A stretch of 64,000 nucleotides of DNA from Thermosulfurimonas sp. F29. Lineage in GTDB: Bacteria > Desulfobacterota > Thermodesulfobacteria > Thermodesulfobacteriales > Thermodesulfobacteriaceae. The stretch is from assembly GCF_019688735.1 (NCBI RefSeq), contig NZ_JAIFYA010000001.1, positions 682,001-746,000 on the forward strand, read 5' to 3'. The position numbers and the translations under genes were made by a program. Under the pieces are notes generated by a model. That model was not told the DNA's origin. It ran no database searches and worked only from the letters and a program-made list of their open reading frames with translations. Below, piece by piece: positions 46,742 through 55,588 of the stretch. Each line of letters starts with the position of its first letter. The stretch's first letter is position 1.

Positions 46742-47716
46742 ATGAGGTTAATTAAAAGATTGTGGTTTCCGGCATTGGTTGTGGGTACTCTGGTATGGCT
46801 TTATTTTAGCAGGGACACCCTGGCGGCCGAGGTGCCGGCCAAGCCCGGGTGGCCCTGGTGGGTTTGGCCCACCATCCTTTTCCTTTTCACCTTCACCATC
46901 GGCATCATTTCTCCCATGTCCGGGGTGGGGGGAGGAGTGCTCTTCGTGCCCCTTTCCACGGCTTTCTTTCCCTTTAGCGTGGACTTCATCCGGGGGGCCG
47001 GTCTCATCATGGCCGTGACCAGCGCCTATTCCTCGGTGCCCAGCTTCGCCCGCACGGGCCTGGCCAACATCCGGCTGATGGCCGCGGTGGGCTGGGTGGT
47101 CATGGTCTCCTCCATTATCGGGGGATTTGTGGGGCTCTGGGTGAGTAACGCCTTCCCCAACGGGAAGTGGTACATCATCTTCGCCCTGGGCCTCATCCTT
47201 CTGGCCGTTTTCATCATCATGATCACCTCCAAGCGGGTGGAATATCCGGAGGTGAAGGAACAGGACGGAATCTCCAAGGCCCTGGGGCTTAAGGGGAGCT
47301 GGTTCGAACCCACCCTGGGGCGGGTAGTGGAATACAAAATCACCCGTTTTACCCTTTCTCTTTTTCTCTTTGCCGGGGTGGGATTCATAGCGGGTATGTT
47401 CGGTTTGGGGGCCGGCTGGGCCAATGTGCCGGTGCTGAACCTGGTGATGGGCTGTCCCATTAAGGTGGCCGTGGCCACCAGTATGGCCATCATAATGGTA
47501 AACGCGGCAGCCATCTGGGTTTACATGGCCAAGGGGGCCACGCTTCCCCTCATCGTGGTCCCGGCGGTGCTGGGGATCACCATCGGGGCTCGCGTGGGGG
47601 CCTGGCTCACCGTGCGGGTGAAACCGGCCTTCATCAAGTACCTGGTTCTGGGGATCATGTTGCTGGCCGCAATACTCAATGTCATCAAGGCCCTGAAAGG
47701 GCTCCATGTGATTTAA
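46742..47716 (+). CDS. Sulfite exporter TauE/SafE family protein
   Basis: A 324-residue membrane protein. The N-terminal helix is followed by a short periplasmic stretch and about eight helices of the TSUP family, with SPMSGVGGGVLFVPL and FIAGMFGLGAGWANVPVL as the two repeated glycine-rich motifs. Family members export sulfite, sulfoacetate or related sulfur anions. ATG at 46742 has GGAGGGAGGGG upstream. Probably co-transcribed with the small membrane gene after it. Confidence 0.92.
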   Translation: MRLIKRLWFPALVVGTLVWLYFSRDTLAAEVPAKPGWPWWVWPTILFLFTFTIGIISPMSGVGGGVLFVPLSTAFFPFSVDFIRGAGLIMAVTSAYSSVPSFARTGLANIRLMAAVGWVVMVSSIIGGFVGLWVSNAFPNGKWYIIFALGLILLAVFIIMITSKRVEYPEVKEQDGISKALGLKGSWFEPTLGRVVEYKITRFTLSLFLFAGVGFIAGMFGLGAGWANVPVLNLVMGCPIKVAVATSMAIIMVNAAAIWVYMAKGATLPLIVVPAVLGITIGARVGAWLTVRVKPAFIKYLVLGIMLLAAILNVIKALKGLHVI

Positions 47717-47739
47717 AATTCCTTTAAGGAGGGAGGATC

Positions 47740-48150
47740 ATGGAAAATAAGGTACAGATTGATCCGGTAAACGAGGCCTTCGCCAAGGCCACGGAGATTT
47801 TTACCTATCTGGGAATCGCGGTGATGATCGTTTTCGGTTTGCTTTACCTGGTAGGGCTTCCGGGCTTCGTGGACATGAAGCAGGCGGTGGCCCACTGGCA
47901 GCTTTCGGTGGACGAGTTCTGGCGGCAGATCAAGGGAGCTCCTCTCTACGGATATTCCTGGTTCCTCTCGCACCTCAACAAGATGGATTGTCTGAGCATG
48001 ATCGGGATCGCCATCCTTTCCTTCGTGCCGGTGTTCGGGTTTCTGGCCGCCATTCCCAAGAGCCGCTCCAAGGCCTACACCATCTTCTTCCTCATCCTGG
48101 TGGCCGGTTTCGTGTTTGCGGTGATTCAGCCCATAGTGATGCCCAAGTAG
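47740..48150 (+). CDS. DUF1634-like membrane protein
   Basis: A 136-residue protein with three predicted membrane helices (about 20-40, 83-103, 111-131) following the TauE/SafE exporter by 23 bases. DUF1634 proteins are often found beside this exporter family, presumably as an accessory subunit. The assignment is by context and hydropathy. A strong terminator begins 35 bases after the stop. Confidence 0.7.
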   Translation: MENKVQIDPVNEAFAKATEIFTYLGIAVMIVFGLLYLVGLPGFVDMKQAVAHWQLSVDEFWRQIKGAPLYGYSWFLSHLNKMDCLSMIGIAILSFVPVFGFLAAIPKSRSKAYTIFFLILVAGFVFAVIQPIVMPK

Positions 48151-48184
48151 AGTTTCTTACGGGCCTTTGAGGAGGATTTTCACC

Positions 48185-48222
48185 GGGGCGATCCGGTACG
48201 GATCGCCCCTTCTTTATTTTTG
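48185..48222 (+). terminator. Intrinsic terminator
   Basis: A perfect 11-bp stem (48185-48195 with 48199-48209) around a GTA loop, followed by a T-rich tail at 48210-48222. It ends the permease-USP-TauE-DUF1634 transcript. Confidence 0.85.
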
Positions 48223-48247
48223 GAGACGGGGCGGGCATAATAGGGGT

Positions 48248-49978
48248 ATGCCCTGGTGGCTCCGTCGGCTTTCCCGCATCAACGAACATGTGATTAATGC
48301 GGCCCTGGCCATTTTGATCGGATTCGTAGGCGGGGTCGGGGCCATTGCCTTCCGTTTCATGATCAAGTTTTTCCAGGCCCTCTTCTATCATGACACCCGG
48401 GACTTTCTCCTCTTCTATCATAAGGTATCCCCCTGGGCCAAACTCTTTCTCCCGGCTCTGGGCGGGCTCATCGTGGGGCCCATTATTTTCTTCTGGGTGC
48501 GGGAGGCCAAGGGGCACGGAGTGCCGGAGATAATGGAGGCCCTGGTGGTGCGGGGCGGGCGCCTTCGGCCCAGGCTCACCTTTTTTCAGATGCTGGTTTC
48601 GGCCATCTGTATCGGCTCCGGTAGTTCCGTGGGCCGCGAGGGTCCCATCGTAATGATCGGTTCCTCGGCCGGCTCTGCGGTGGGACAGCTCCTGCGGGCC
48701 CCGGAGGAACGCCTGCGCACCTTCGTGGGTTGTGGTGCCGCGGCGGGAATCGCCGCCACCTTCAATGCCCCCATCGCCGGGGTCCTTTTTGCCGTGGAAA
48801 TACTCCTCAACGACTTCCGCCTGGAGAAGTTCAGTCCCATCGTGCTATCCTCGGTGGTGGCCACCGCGGTGGCCCGAAAGTATTACGGGGATTTCCCCGC
48901 CCTCCAGGCCCCGCCCTACCACCTGGTGAGCCTTCAGGAATTCGTCTTTTACGGGTTCCTCGGAATAGCCGCGGGGCTTGCCGCGGTTCTCTTTATTCAG
49001 GTCCTCTACTGGTGTGAGGATTTTTTCGACCGCTTGCCCTTCCCCGAATACCTTAAACCGGTCCTCGGCGGTCTCATCATGGGACTTTTCCTGCTGAAGA
49101 TCCCTCACCTCTTCGGGGTGGGCTACGGAGCCGTCAACCGGGCCCTTCACGGGGAGCTTCCGGCAAGGCTCCTCCTTCTTCTCATCTTTGCCAAGATCCT
49201 GGCCACTTCCATCGTGCTCGGTTCCGGACACTCCGGAGGGGTCTTCGCCCCTTCGCTTTTCATAGGGGCCATGACCGGTGGACTGGTGGGTTGGATAGTG
49301 CACTCCATGTTCCCGGCTTTAACCGCCTCTCCCGGAGCTTACGCCCTGGTGGGGATGGGGGCGGTGGTGGCCGCCGCCACTCACGGCCCCATTACGGCCA
49401 TACTCATCATCTTCGAGCTTACCGGAGACTACAGCATCATCCTTCCCCTGATGCTCTCCTGCATAGTGAGTACCTTCGTGAGCACTTTCCTCAAGGAGGG
49501 CTCTATCTATACCATCAAGCTTCTCCGTCGGGGACTTACCTTAAGACGGGGCTGGGAACAGAGTGTCCTTGCCGGAACCCTGGTGAAAGAAGTTATGGAT
49601 TCTCACTTTCAGACCGTTCCCGAAGACGCTTCCCTTTCCAGGGTGATCGAGGCCCTGGGGCGCAGCCCGCATTCTTACCTCCTAGTAGTGGACGAGCGGG
49701 GGGAGCTTTCCGGAATCATATCCTTTCACGATGTGCGGCTGGCCCTCCTTAAGGGACGGGAAGAAGCCGCCAGGCTTACCGCCGGGGACATAGCCACCAG
49801 GGAGGTGATCACCATCACCCCTGAAGACACCCTCCTTGAGGCGCAGCATCGCCTGGCCCGCCTGGGGGTCTCCCAGCTTCCGGTGGTGGACCCGCGGAAT
49901 CCACGCCGCATCGTGGGAATGATCTCCATGCGGGACATCTTGAGCTTCCACGAAAGGGCCCTGCTGAAACACCTCTAG
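48248..49978 (+). CDS. ClC-type chloride channel with CBS domains
   Basis: A 576-residue membrane protein. ClC motifs GSGSSVGREGPIVMIGSS and GIAATFNAPIAGVLFAVE are intact; the Glu of GREGP is the gating residue of ClC antiporters. GSGHSGGVFAPSLFIGA is the third. Two CBS domains (about residues 440-570) at the C-terminus probably bind nucleotides. ATG at 48248 follows AGGGG. It is convergent with trkA with a 4-base overlap. Confidence 0.94.
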   Translation: MPWWLRRLSRINEHVINAALAILIGFVGGVGAIAFRFMIKFFQALFYHDTRDFLLFYHKVSPWAKLFLPALGGLIVGPIIFFWVREAKGHGVPEIMEALVVRGGRLRPRLTFFQMLVSAICIGSGSSVGREGPIVMIGSSAGSAVGQLLRAPEERLRTFVGCGAAAGIAATFNAPIAGVLFAVEILLNDFRLEKFSPIVLSSVVATAVARKYYGDFPALQAPPYHLVSLQEFVFYGFLGIAAGLAAVLFIQVLYWCEDFFDRLPFPEYLKPVLGGLIMGLFLLKIPHLFGVGYGAVNRALHGELPARLLLLLIFAKILATSIVLGSGHSGGVFAPSLFIGAMTGGLVGWIVHSMFPALTASPGAYALVGMGAVVAAATHGPITAILIIFELTGDYSIILPLMLSCIVSTFVSTFLKEGSIYTIKLLRRGLTLRRGWEQSVLAGTLVKEVMDSHFQTVPEDASLSRVIEALGRSPHSYLLVVDERGELSGIISFHDVRLALLKGREEAARLTAGDIATREVITITPEDTLLEAQHRLARLGVSQLPVVDPRNPRRIVGMISMRDILSFHERALLKHL

Positions 49979-50634
49979 CTTTCGGAGGTGAAGAAGGAGA
50001 GATCCTTCTGGTGGCCAACGAGGTACAGCAGATCGTCCCTTTCGATTACATAGTCCGCCGGGGGAAGGAGCTGAATTTGATCGGAAAAGGCCCTTTTCAC
50101 CCCTATGACATAGACCCGGTGTTTGCGCCGCAGATCCAGTTCCTTGAGACTCTTGCCCACGAAATCCGGGGGAGGCTTGACCTCGGTAATGTAGAAGTCC
50201 GGAAGAAGGGGCAGGAAGTCCAGGAAATTGGGCATGACCAGAGATCGGGCCAGCCGGATGGCCGAATCCCGTTCCGGAATGATGACCCGGTGGGCCCCGA
50301 TCAGGGAAAGGATCTTGGCCCCTTCCTCGTTGAGGGCCTTGGCGATGATGTTCCGGGTTCCCAGTTCCTTGAGAAATAGGGTGACCAGGACACTCTGGGC
50401 CAGGGACCCGATGGCCACCACCACCGTATCCATCTGATCGAAGCCCAGATGTTCGAGGGTTTCCCGCCGGGTGGCGTCAGCCACCACCGCCTGAGATACG
50501 AAGGGACTTATCTCCTCCACCGCCTTCTCCGAACGGTCCACCGCCACCACTTCCTGTCCCTGTTCCGCAAGGGTGCGGGCCAGGTAGCTTCCGAATCTTC
50601 CCAGACCGATTATGCCGAACTGTTTCTTGCCCAT
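49975..50634 (-). CDS. trkA: Potassium uptake regulatory subunit TrkA/KtrA
   Basis: A 219-residue RCK protein: an NAD(H)-binding Rossmann half (FGIIGLGRFGSYLARTLAEQG) and a C-terminal TrkA-C half (KELDLRRKHRVYVIGVKR). It forms the cytoplasmic gating ring of the Trk/Ktr potassium channel encoded upstream. ATG at 50634 overlaps the trkH stop by one base. Confidence 0.93.
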   Translation of the reverse strand: MGKKQFGIIGLGRFGSYLARTLAEQGQEVVAVDRSEKAVEEISPFVSQAVVADATRRETLEHLGFDQMDTVVVAIGSLAQSVLVTLFLKELGTRNIIAKALNEEGAKILSLIGAHRVIIPERDSAIRLARSLVMPNFLDFLPLLPDFYITEVKPPPDFVGKSLKELDLRRKHRVYVIGVKRAFSDQIQLLPPADYVIERDDLLYLVGHQKDLSFFTSES

Positions 50635-51986
50635 CAGCCCAGCAGGACCTCCTCCTTAGGATAATAAAACTCTTTAGGCCGGGAGGAAAGCCCGGTGAGG
50701 AGGACCGCCAGGGAGAGCACCCCCACCCGTCCGGCGTACATGGTGAAGATCAATACCACTTTGGACCAGGGGGAAAGTTGGGGGGTTATTCCCGTGGAAA
50801 GCCCCACCGTTCCCAGGGCGGAAACGGTTTCAAAGAGGCGGGCCAGGAATTCCGTGCCGGAGGAGGCGAAGGTGTGTCCGGGGGCCGAGAGGATCAGGAG
50901 GAACTGAGCCAGAAAGATGGTAAAGGCGTAGAGGGACACCAGGGTCAGGGCTTTGAAGACGATGTCCTGGGGTATGGTGCGCCGGAACACCGTGGCCCGG
51001 CTGTAGCCCCGCAGTCTACTCCACACCGAGGCCACCAGAACCCCGAAGGTGGTGGTTTTTACCCCTCCTCCGGTGGAACCGGGACAGGCACCTACGAACA
51101 TGAGGAAGATGAGTACATAAAGACTTACCTCCCCGAAGCGGGAAAGATCGATGAGATTGAAACCGGCGGTGCGGGCACTCACGCTGAGGAAAAAGGCGTT
51201 GAGGATCTTCTCCGGGAGGGAAAGCCCGGTAAAGGCTCGATTTTTTTCGAAGATCAGAAAGAGAAGACCCCCCATCAGAATGAGAATCAGGTGCGTGGTC
51301 AGGGTCAGCCGGGTGTGGAGCGACCACTTCCGTATTCCCCTGGAGCGGAGACGCTGGACGGCTTCGAATACTATCGGGAAGCCGGTGTTCCCCGCCAGGA
51401 TGGCCAAAGCGATCACTGTCGGGAGGTAGAGGTTGCGGCTGTAAGAGGTGAGCCCGGCAGGGAGATCCGAAAATCCCGCGTTACAGAAGGCGGAAACCGC
51501 GTGAAAGAGGGCGTGGAAGAGGCCCTCGCCGGGGTTCGAGCTCCAGAAGGCCGGGATCAGGAGGAGGGTAAGGACGAGCTCCGTACCGAGGGTATAGATC
51601 ACGATGGTGAGGATGAGAGAACCCAGGTGGACACCGTGATAGGGGGCGAAACTCTCCTTCAGGGAGAGACTTTCGATTACGGGGACGGAGCGTCCCATCA
51701 GGATGAAAAACAGGGTGGAGAAGGTCATGATCCCCAGACCTCCCAGCTGGATGAGAGCCAGGATGACCAGTTTCCCGGGCAGGGTAAAGGTGGTGGCGGT
51801 ATTGACCACGGTGAGCCCGGTGACGCATACGGCGGAGGTGGAGGTGAAGAGGGCGTCCAGAAAGGAGAGCTTTTCCCCGTGCATCCAGGGGAGCCACAGA
51901 AGGATGCCTCCGATCAGGGCCGTTACGGCGAAGGAAAGGGCCAGGTAAAGGGCGGAGCGCAGGGGCGGACGGTTGGCGGATTTCAT
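50634..51986 (-). CDS. trkH: Potassium uptake channel subunit TrkH/KtrB
   Basis: A 450-residue membrane protein with the fourfold pore repeat of the SKT family. The first filter is in FTSTSAVCVTGLTVVNTATT, and later repeats have AVSAFCNAGFSDLPAGL, SARTAGFNLIDLSRFG and TVSALGTVGLSTG. It pairs with the TrkA gene downstream. It follows trpD with a four-base overlap, which is an odd pairing for a metabolic gene. Confidence 0.95.
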   Translation of the reverse strand: MKSANRPPLRSALYLALSFAVTALIGGILLWLPWMHGEKLSFLDALFTSTSAVCVTGLTVVNTATTFTLPGKLVILALIQLGGLGIMTFSTLFFILMGRSVPVIESLSLKESFAPYHGVHLGSLILTIVIYTLGTELVLTLLLIPAFWSSNPGEGLFHALFHAVSAFCNAGFSDLPAGLTSYSRNLYLPTVIALAILAGNTGFPIVFEAVQRLRSRGIRKWSLHTRLTLTTHLILILMGGLLFLIFEKNRAFTGLSLPEKILNAFFLSVSARTAGFNLIDLSRFGEVSLYVLIFLMFVGACPGSTGGGVKTTTFGVLVASVWSRLRGYSRATVFRRTIPQDIVFKALTLVSLYAFTIFLAQFLLILSAPGHTFASSGTEFLARLFETVSALGTVGLSTGITPQLSPWSKVVLIFTMYAGRVGVLSLAVLLTGLSSRPKEFYYPKEEVLLG

Positions 51987-53023
51987 TGACGGACGAGCTT
52001 AAAGAAGTGTCGGATCTCCTCGAGTTTCCGGAGGGCCGCTCCGGAGGAAAGGATTTCCCGGGCCAGGGCCACCCCTCCCCTGAGATCCAGGGTCTTTTCG
52101 GCGGCGTAGAGGGCCGCCCCGGCATTGAGCAACACCATGTCCCGTTTGGGGCCTTCCTCCTTCCCGGAGAGGATGGCCTCGATGAGGCGGGCGTTTTCCT
52201 CCGCGTCCCCTCCCTTGAGTTCTTCGGGATCCTCACAGAGCTCGAGCCCCACATCCTCGGGATCCACATAGTAGGTGGTGATCCGGCCCTCCCGCAGTTC
52301 GGAGACCTTGGTGGAGCCGGTTACGGTGAATTCGTCGTAGCCGCCCTCCCCGAAGACCACCAGTGCTCTCCGACACCCCAGCGCGTCCAGGGCGTAGGCC
52401 ATTTTTTCGGTCAGACGGAAGTCGAAGACCCCCAGGACCTGGGTGTTGGCCCCGGCGGGATTGGCCAGAGGCCCGAGAAGGTTGAATATGGTGCGGAAAC
52501 CGAGCTCCCGCCGGGGGCCCATGACCGCCTTTACCGCCGGATGATAGGCCGGGGCGTAAAGGAAGCAAAATCCCACCTCTTCCAGCGCGCGGGCGGAAAC
52601 CTCCGGGGGGACCTCCAGGGGAATCCCCAGGGCCTCCACCACATCGGCGCTTCCGGAGCGGCTGGTCACGGAACGGTTCCCGTGTTTGGCCACCGGTACC
52701 CCCGCCGCGGCCACCACGAAAGCGGCGGCAGTGGAGACATTGAAGGTGCCCTTGGCGTCGCCACCGGTACCGCAGGTGTCCACCAGGGGGCTCTTATCGG
52801 AGAGGCCGTGAGGCACCCTCACCATACGTTCCCGCAGGGCCCGTGCGGCTCCGGCCACCTCCTGCCAGGTCTCTCCGCGCATACGCCAGGCGGTAAGCAA
52901 GGCCCCGATCTGGGCCGGACTGGCCTGGCCGTCCATGATCAGCCCTACCACCTGCGCGGCCTCCTCCTCGGAAAGCTCCTTCCCCTCTGCCAGGGCGGCG
53001 AGATAAGGTTTAAGCCGCTCCAC
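51983..53023 (-). CDS. trpD: Anthranilate phosphoribosyltransferase
   Basis: A 346-residue TrpD. The PRPP-binding motif CGTGGDAKGTFNVST and KHGNRSVTSRSGSADV are intact. It makes phosphoribosyl anthranilate in tryptophan synthesis. GTG at 53023 is preferred to a longer frame, because GGGGAGGG lies upstream and family length fits. No other trp gene is adjacent; it is coupled to trkH. Confidence 0.95.
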   Translation of the reverse strand: MERLKPYLAALAEGKELSEEEAAQVVGLIMDGQASPAQIGALLTAWRMRGETWQEVAGAARALRERMVRVPHGLSDKSPLVDTCGTGGDAKGTFNVSTAAAFVVAAAGVPVAKHGNRSVTSRSGSADVVEALGIPLEVPPEVSARALEEVGFCFLYAPAYHPAVKAVMGPRRELGFRTIFNLLGPLANPAGANTQVLGVFDFRLTEKMAYALDALGCRRALVVFGEGGYDEFTVTGSTKVSELREGRITTYYVDPEDVGLELCEDPEELKGGDAEENARLIEAILSGKEEGPKRDMVLLNAGAALYAAEKTLDLRGGVALAREILSSGAALRKLEEIRHFFKLVRQ

Positions 53024-53169
53024 CGAACCCTCCCCTTCCGGAAAATTTTTTCCATAACTTACCCTCTTCCCGGCACTTATTAAACCCTCGATTCCGCTAA
53101 ATTGAGGATGGTTTGCGCAATCCCCGAGACGGTGATAAGAAAGGGGAGAAGCCAGAAGGGAGGTGCGCA

Positions 53170-54873
53170 ATGGGCAAGAGGATCGTGGTAATAGGTGCGG
53201 TGGCTTGCGGCCCCAAGGCGGCCTGCCGGGCCAAACGACTCATGCCCGAGGCGGAAATCACCCTCATCGACAAGGACGATCTCATCTCCTACGGAGGCTG
53301 CGGAATCCCCTATTACATCTCTGGGGACATTCCCGACGAAAATCAGCTCCGGGAGACCTCCTTTCACATGCTCCGGGACGAATACTTTTTCGAAAACGCC
53401 AAGGGAATCGACCGGGTGCTTACCCGCACGCTTGCCACGGACATAGACCGGGAGCGAAAGGTGGTGAGGGTCAAACACCTCGATTCCGGGGAGGAAGAGG
53501 AGATCCCTTACGACAATCTGGTTCTGGCCACGGGGTCCACTCCTTTTATTCCTCCCATTCCGGGCCGGGACCTCGATGGGGTTTACGCCATCGCGAATCT
53601 TCACAAGGCCATAGAGATCAAGAACCGCCTGGCCCGGGGGCAGGTGGAACGCGCCGTTATTATCGGAGCCGGTCCCATAGGGCTTGAGATGGCCGAGGCC
53701 TTTGCCGACCTCTGGGGGGTGGAGACCACGGTGCTGGAATACTTCGACCAGGTGCTGCCCAGGCTGATCGATCCACCGCTCGCCCGGATGGTGGAGCATC
53801 ATCTCCGGGAGAAGGGCGTTCGGGTGGTGGTGAACGCCCGTATCAAGGAAATTCGCGGAAAGGACGGCCGGGTTGTCGAGGTGGTGGAGGAACGGGGGAG
53901 TTATCCCGCCGACATAGTGGTCTTCGCCACCGGGGTGCGTCCCAATGTTGACCTGGCCCGGCGGGCCGGTCTCCTGGTGGACCGGGGCATCGTGGTGAAC
54001 GATCGCCTCCAGACCTCGGACCCCAACATATACGCCGGGGGCGACTGCATCGAGACCGTGCATCTGGTCACCGGAAAGAGGGTGGTGCTTCCCCTGGGAT
54101 CGCTGGCCAACCGTCAGGGCCGGGTCATCGGGGACAATCTGGCCGGGCGTCCCACGCGTTTCCCGGGCGTGGTGGGAGCCTTTATCATGAAGTGTTTCGA
54201 TCTGGCCATCGGAGCCTGCGGGCTTTCCCTCTCCGTGGCCCGCGCCGAGGGATTCGACGCCGATTACGCCCTGGGGAATCAGACCGAACGGGCGCACTAC
54301 TATCCGGAGGCCGAGTTCATCTTCGTGGAGCTGGTGTTCGACCGGAGAACCCGACGGGTGCTGGGCTTCCAGGCCGTAGGTCCCAAAACGGACGGAACGC
54401 TCGCCCGGATCCACGCCGTCTCCTCCGTCCTGCCCCATCGCCCCACGGTGGAGGACCTCATCTCCCTCGAGCTGGCCTACGCTCCTCCCTTCAATTCCGC
54501 CCTGGATCCCATTCACGATGTGGCCCACACCGCGGAGAACCTCCTTGACGGGATCCTGGTCCAGATGGACTGGGAGGAGGTCCTGCGGAGACTCCGGGAG
54601 GGGGATCCCGATACCGTTTTCGTGGATACCCGTCATCCCCGGGAGGCCGAGCCCCTGGTCAGGAAGTATCCCGGCCGCTGGATCCATGTGGAATACGACA
54701 AGGTGCGCCGCGAGATGGATCGCATCCCCCGGGACAAGGATGTGATCCTCATCTGTAATTCCAGCCGCCGGGCCTACGAGGCCCAGAGGTGGTTGACCGC
54801 CGCCGGCTATACCCGGACCTTCGTACCTCCGGGGGGACTCAACTTCCTGCGACGCTGGGGAGTGGAGCTTTAA
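53170..54873 (+). CDS. CoA-disulfide reductase/rhodanese fusion (NADH-dependent persulfide reductase type)
   Basis: A 567-residue flavoprotein. The N-terminus is an FAD/NAD(P) oxidoreductase with C44 in SYGGCGIPYYIS, the CoA-disulfide reductase active cysteine. The NAD-binding GAGPIGLEMAEAF lies near the middle. The C-terminal rhodanese domain has its catalytic cysteine C529 in LICNSSRRAYEAQ. Such fusions reduce CoA-persulfide, polysulfide or elemental sulfur. It is divergent from trpD across 146 bases. GGGAGGTG lies 5 bases before ATG at 53170. Confidence 0.9.
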   Translation: MGKRIVVIGAVACGPKAACRAKRLMPEAEITLIDKDDLISYGGCGIPYYISGDIPDENQLRETSFHMLRDEYFFENAKGIDRVLTRTLATDIDRERKVVRVKHLDSGEEEEIPYDNLVLATGSTPFIPPIPGRDLDGVYAIANLHKAIEIKNRLARGQVERAVIIGAGPIGLEMAEAFADLWGVETTVLEYFDQVLPRLIDPPLARMVEHHLREKGVRVVVNARIKEIRGKDGRVVEVVEERGSYPADIVVFATGVRPNVDLARRAGLLVDRGIVVNDRLQTSDPNIYAGGDCIETVHLVTGKRVVLPLGSLANRQGRVIGDNLAGRPTRFPGVVGAFIMKCFDLAIGACGLSLSVARAEGFDADYALGNQTERAHYYPEAEFIFVELVFDRRTRRVLGFQAVGPKTDGTLARIHAVSSVLPHRPTVEDLISLELAYAPPFNSALDPIHDVAHTAENLLDGILVQMDWEEVLRRLREGDPDTVFVDTRHPREAEPLVRKYPGRWIHVEYDKVRREMDRIPRDKDVILICNSSRRAYEAQRWLTAAGYTRTFVPPGGLNFLRRWGVEL

Positions 54874-54875
54874 AA

Positions 54876-55250
54876 GTGAAATTTCTTTACATTGCGCTGG
54901 GCGGAAGCCTGGGGGCGGTCTGTCGTTATCTGGTTAGCGGCTGGTTCCTGCGCTTCGGAGCCGATTTCCCCCTGGGAACGTTGGTGGTTAACCTGCTGGG
55001 GGCACTCCTTCTGGGGTTTTTTATGGAACTGTCCACCCGGACCCTCCTTATACCCCCGGAAATCAGGCTGCTGGTGGCGGTGGGATTCCTGGGCTCCTTT
55101 ACCACCTTTTCCACTTTTGCCTACGAGACCGGAGAGCTCCTCAAGGAAGGGGAATGGATTTTCTTCGTCCTTAATGTAAGTCTGAGTGTGGGGCTGGGGC
55201 TTTTCGGAGTAAAATTGGGGGAAGCTCTGGCCCGGGTTCTGGTGCGATGA
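54876..55250 (+). CDS. crcB: Fluoride channel CrcB/Fluc
   Basis: A 124-residue small membrane protein with four helices. GSLGAVCRYLVSG, TLVVNLLGALLLGF and FLGSFTTFSTF are the Fluc signatures. It starts with GTG at 54876, with GGAG about 8 bases upstream, and overlaps the next gene by four bases. It removes fluoride from the cytoplasm. Confidence 0.94.
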   Translation: MKFLYIALGGSLGAVCRYLVSGWFLRFGADFPLGTLVVNLLGALLLGFFMELSTRTLLIPPEIRLLVAVGFLGSFTTFSTFAYETGELLKEGEWIFFVLNVSLSVGLGLFGVKLGEALARVLVR

Positions 55251-55588
55251 ACGGCCGCTGCGTACTCCTTTCCATATACCTGGACGAGGACGAGAAGGTG
55301 GGGCGCAAGCCCCTTTACCGGGCCATTTTGGATTTCCTCTGGGAAAAGGATATTCACGGCTTGACCATGTTTAAGGGGGTTTACGGTTACGGACCGGACA
55401 AGAAGGTCCACTCGGCAAGGCTCCTGCGAGCCTCGGAGAATCTGCCCCTGAAGATTGAAGTGGTGGAAACCTGGGAAAAGGTGGAGAGTCTTCTTCCGGA
55501 ACTCGAGAAATTGATTACCCGAGGGATGATCACCGTAACCGAACTTTATACCATCTGTCACAAGAGGCCTCCCTGCGGCGATGATTAA
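55247..55588 (+). CDS. DUF190 domain protein
   Basis: A 113-residue protein with a PII-like fold pattern (LLSIYLDEDEKVGRKPLYRAI, LEKLITRGMITVTELYTI). DUF190 proteins are very often next to crcB, where they are thought to be regulatory, although the ligand is unknown. It overlaps crcB by four bases and hisS by eight. Confidence 0.9.
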   Translation: MNGRCVLLSIYLDEDEKVGRKPLYRAILDFLWEKDIHGLTMFKGVYGYGPDKKVHSARLLRASENLPLKIEVVETWEKVESLLPELEKLITRGMITVTELYTICHKRPPCGDD

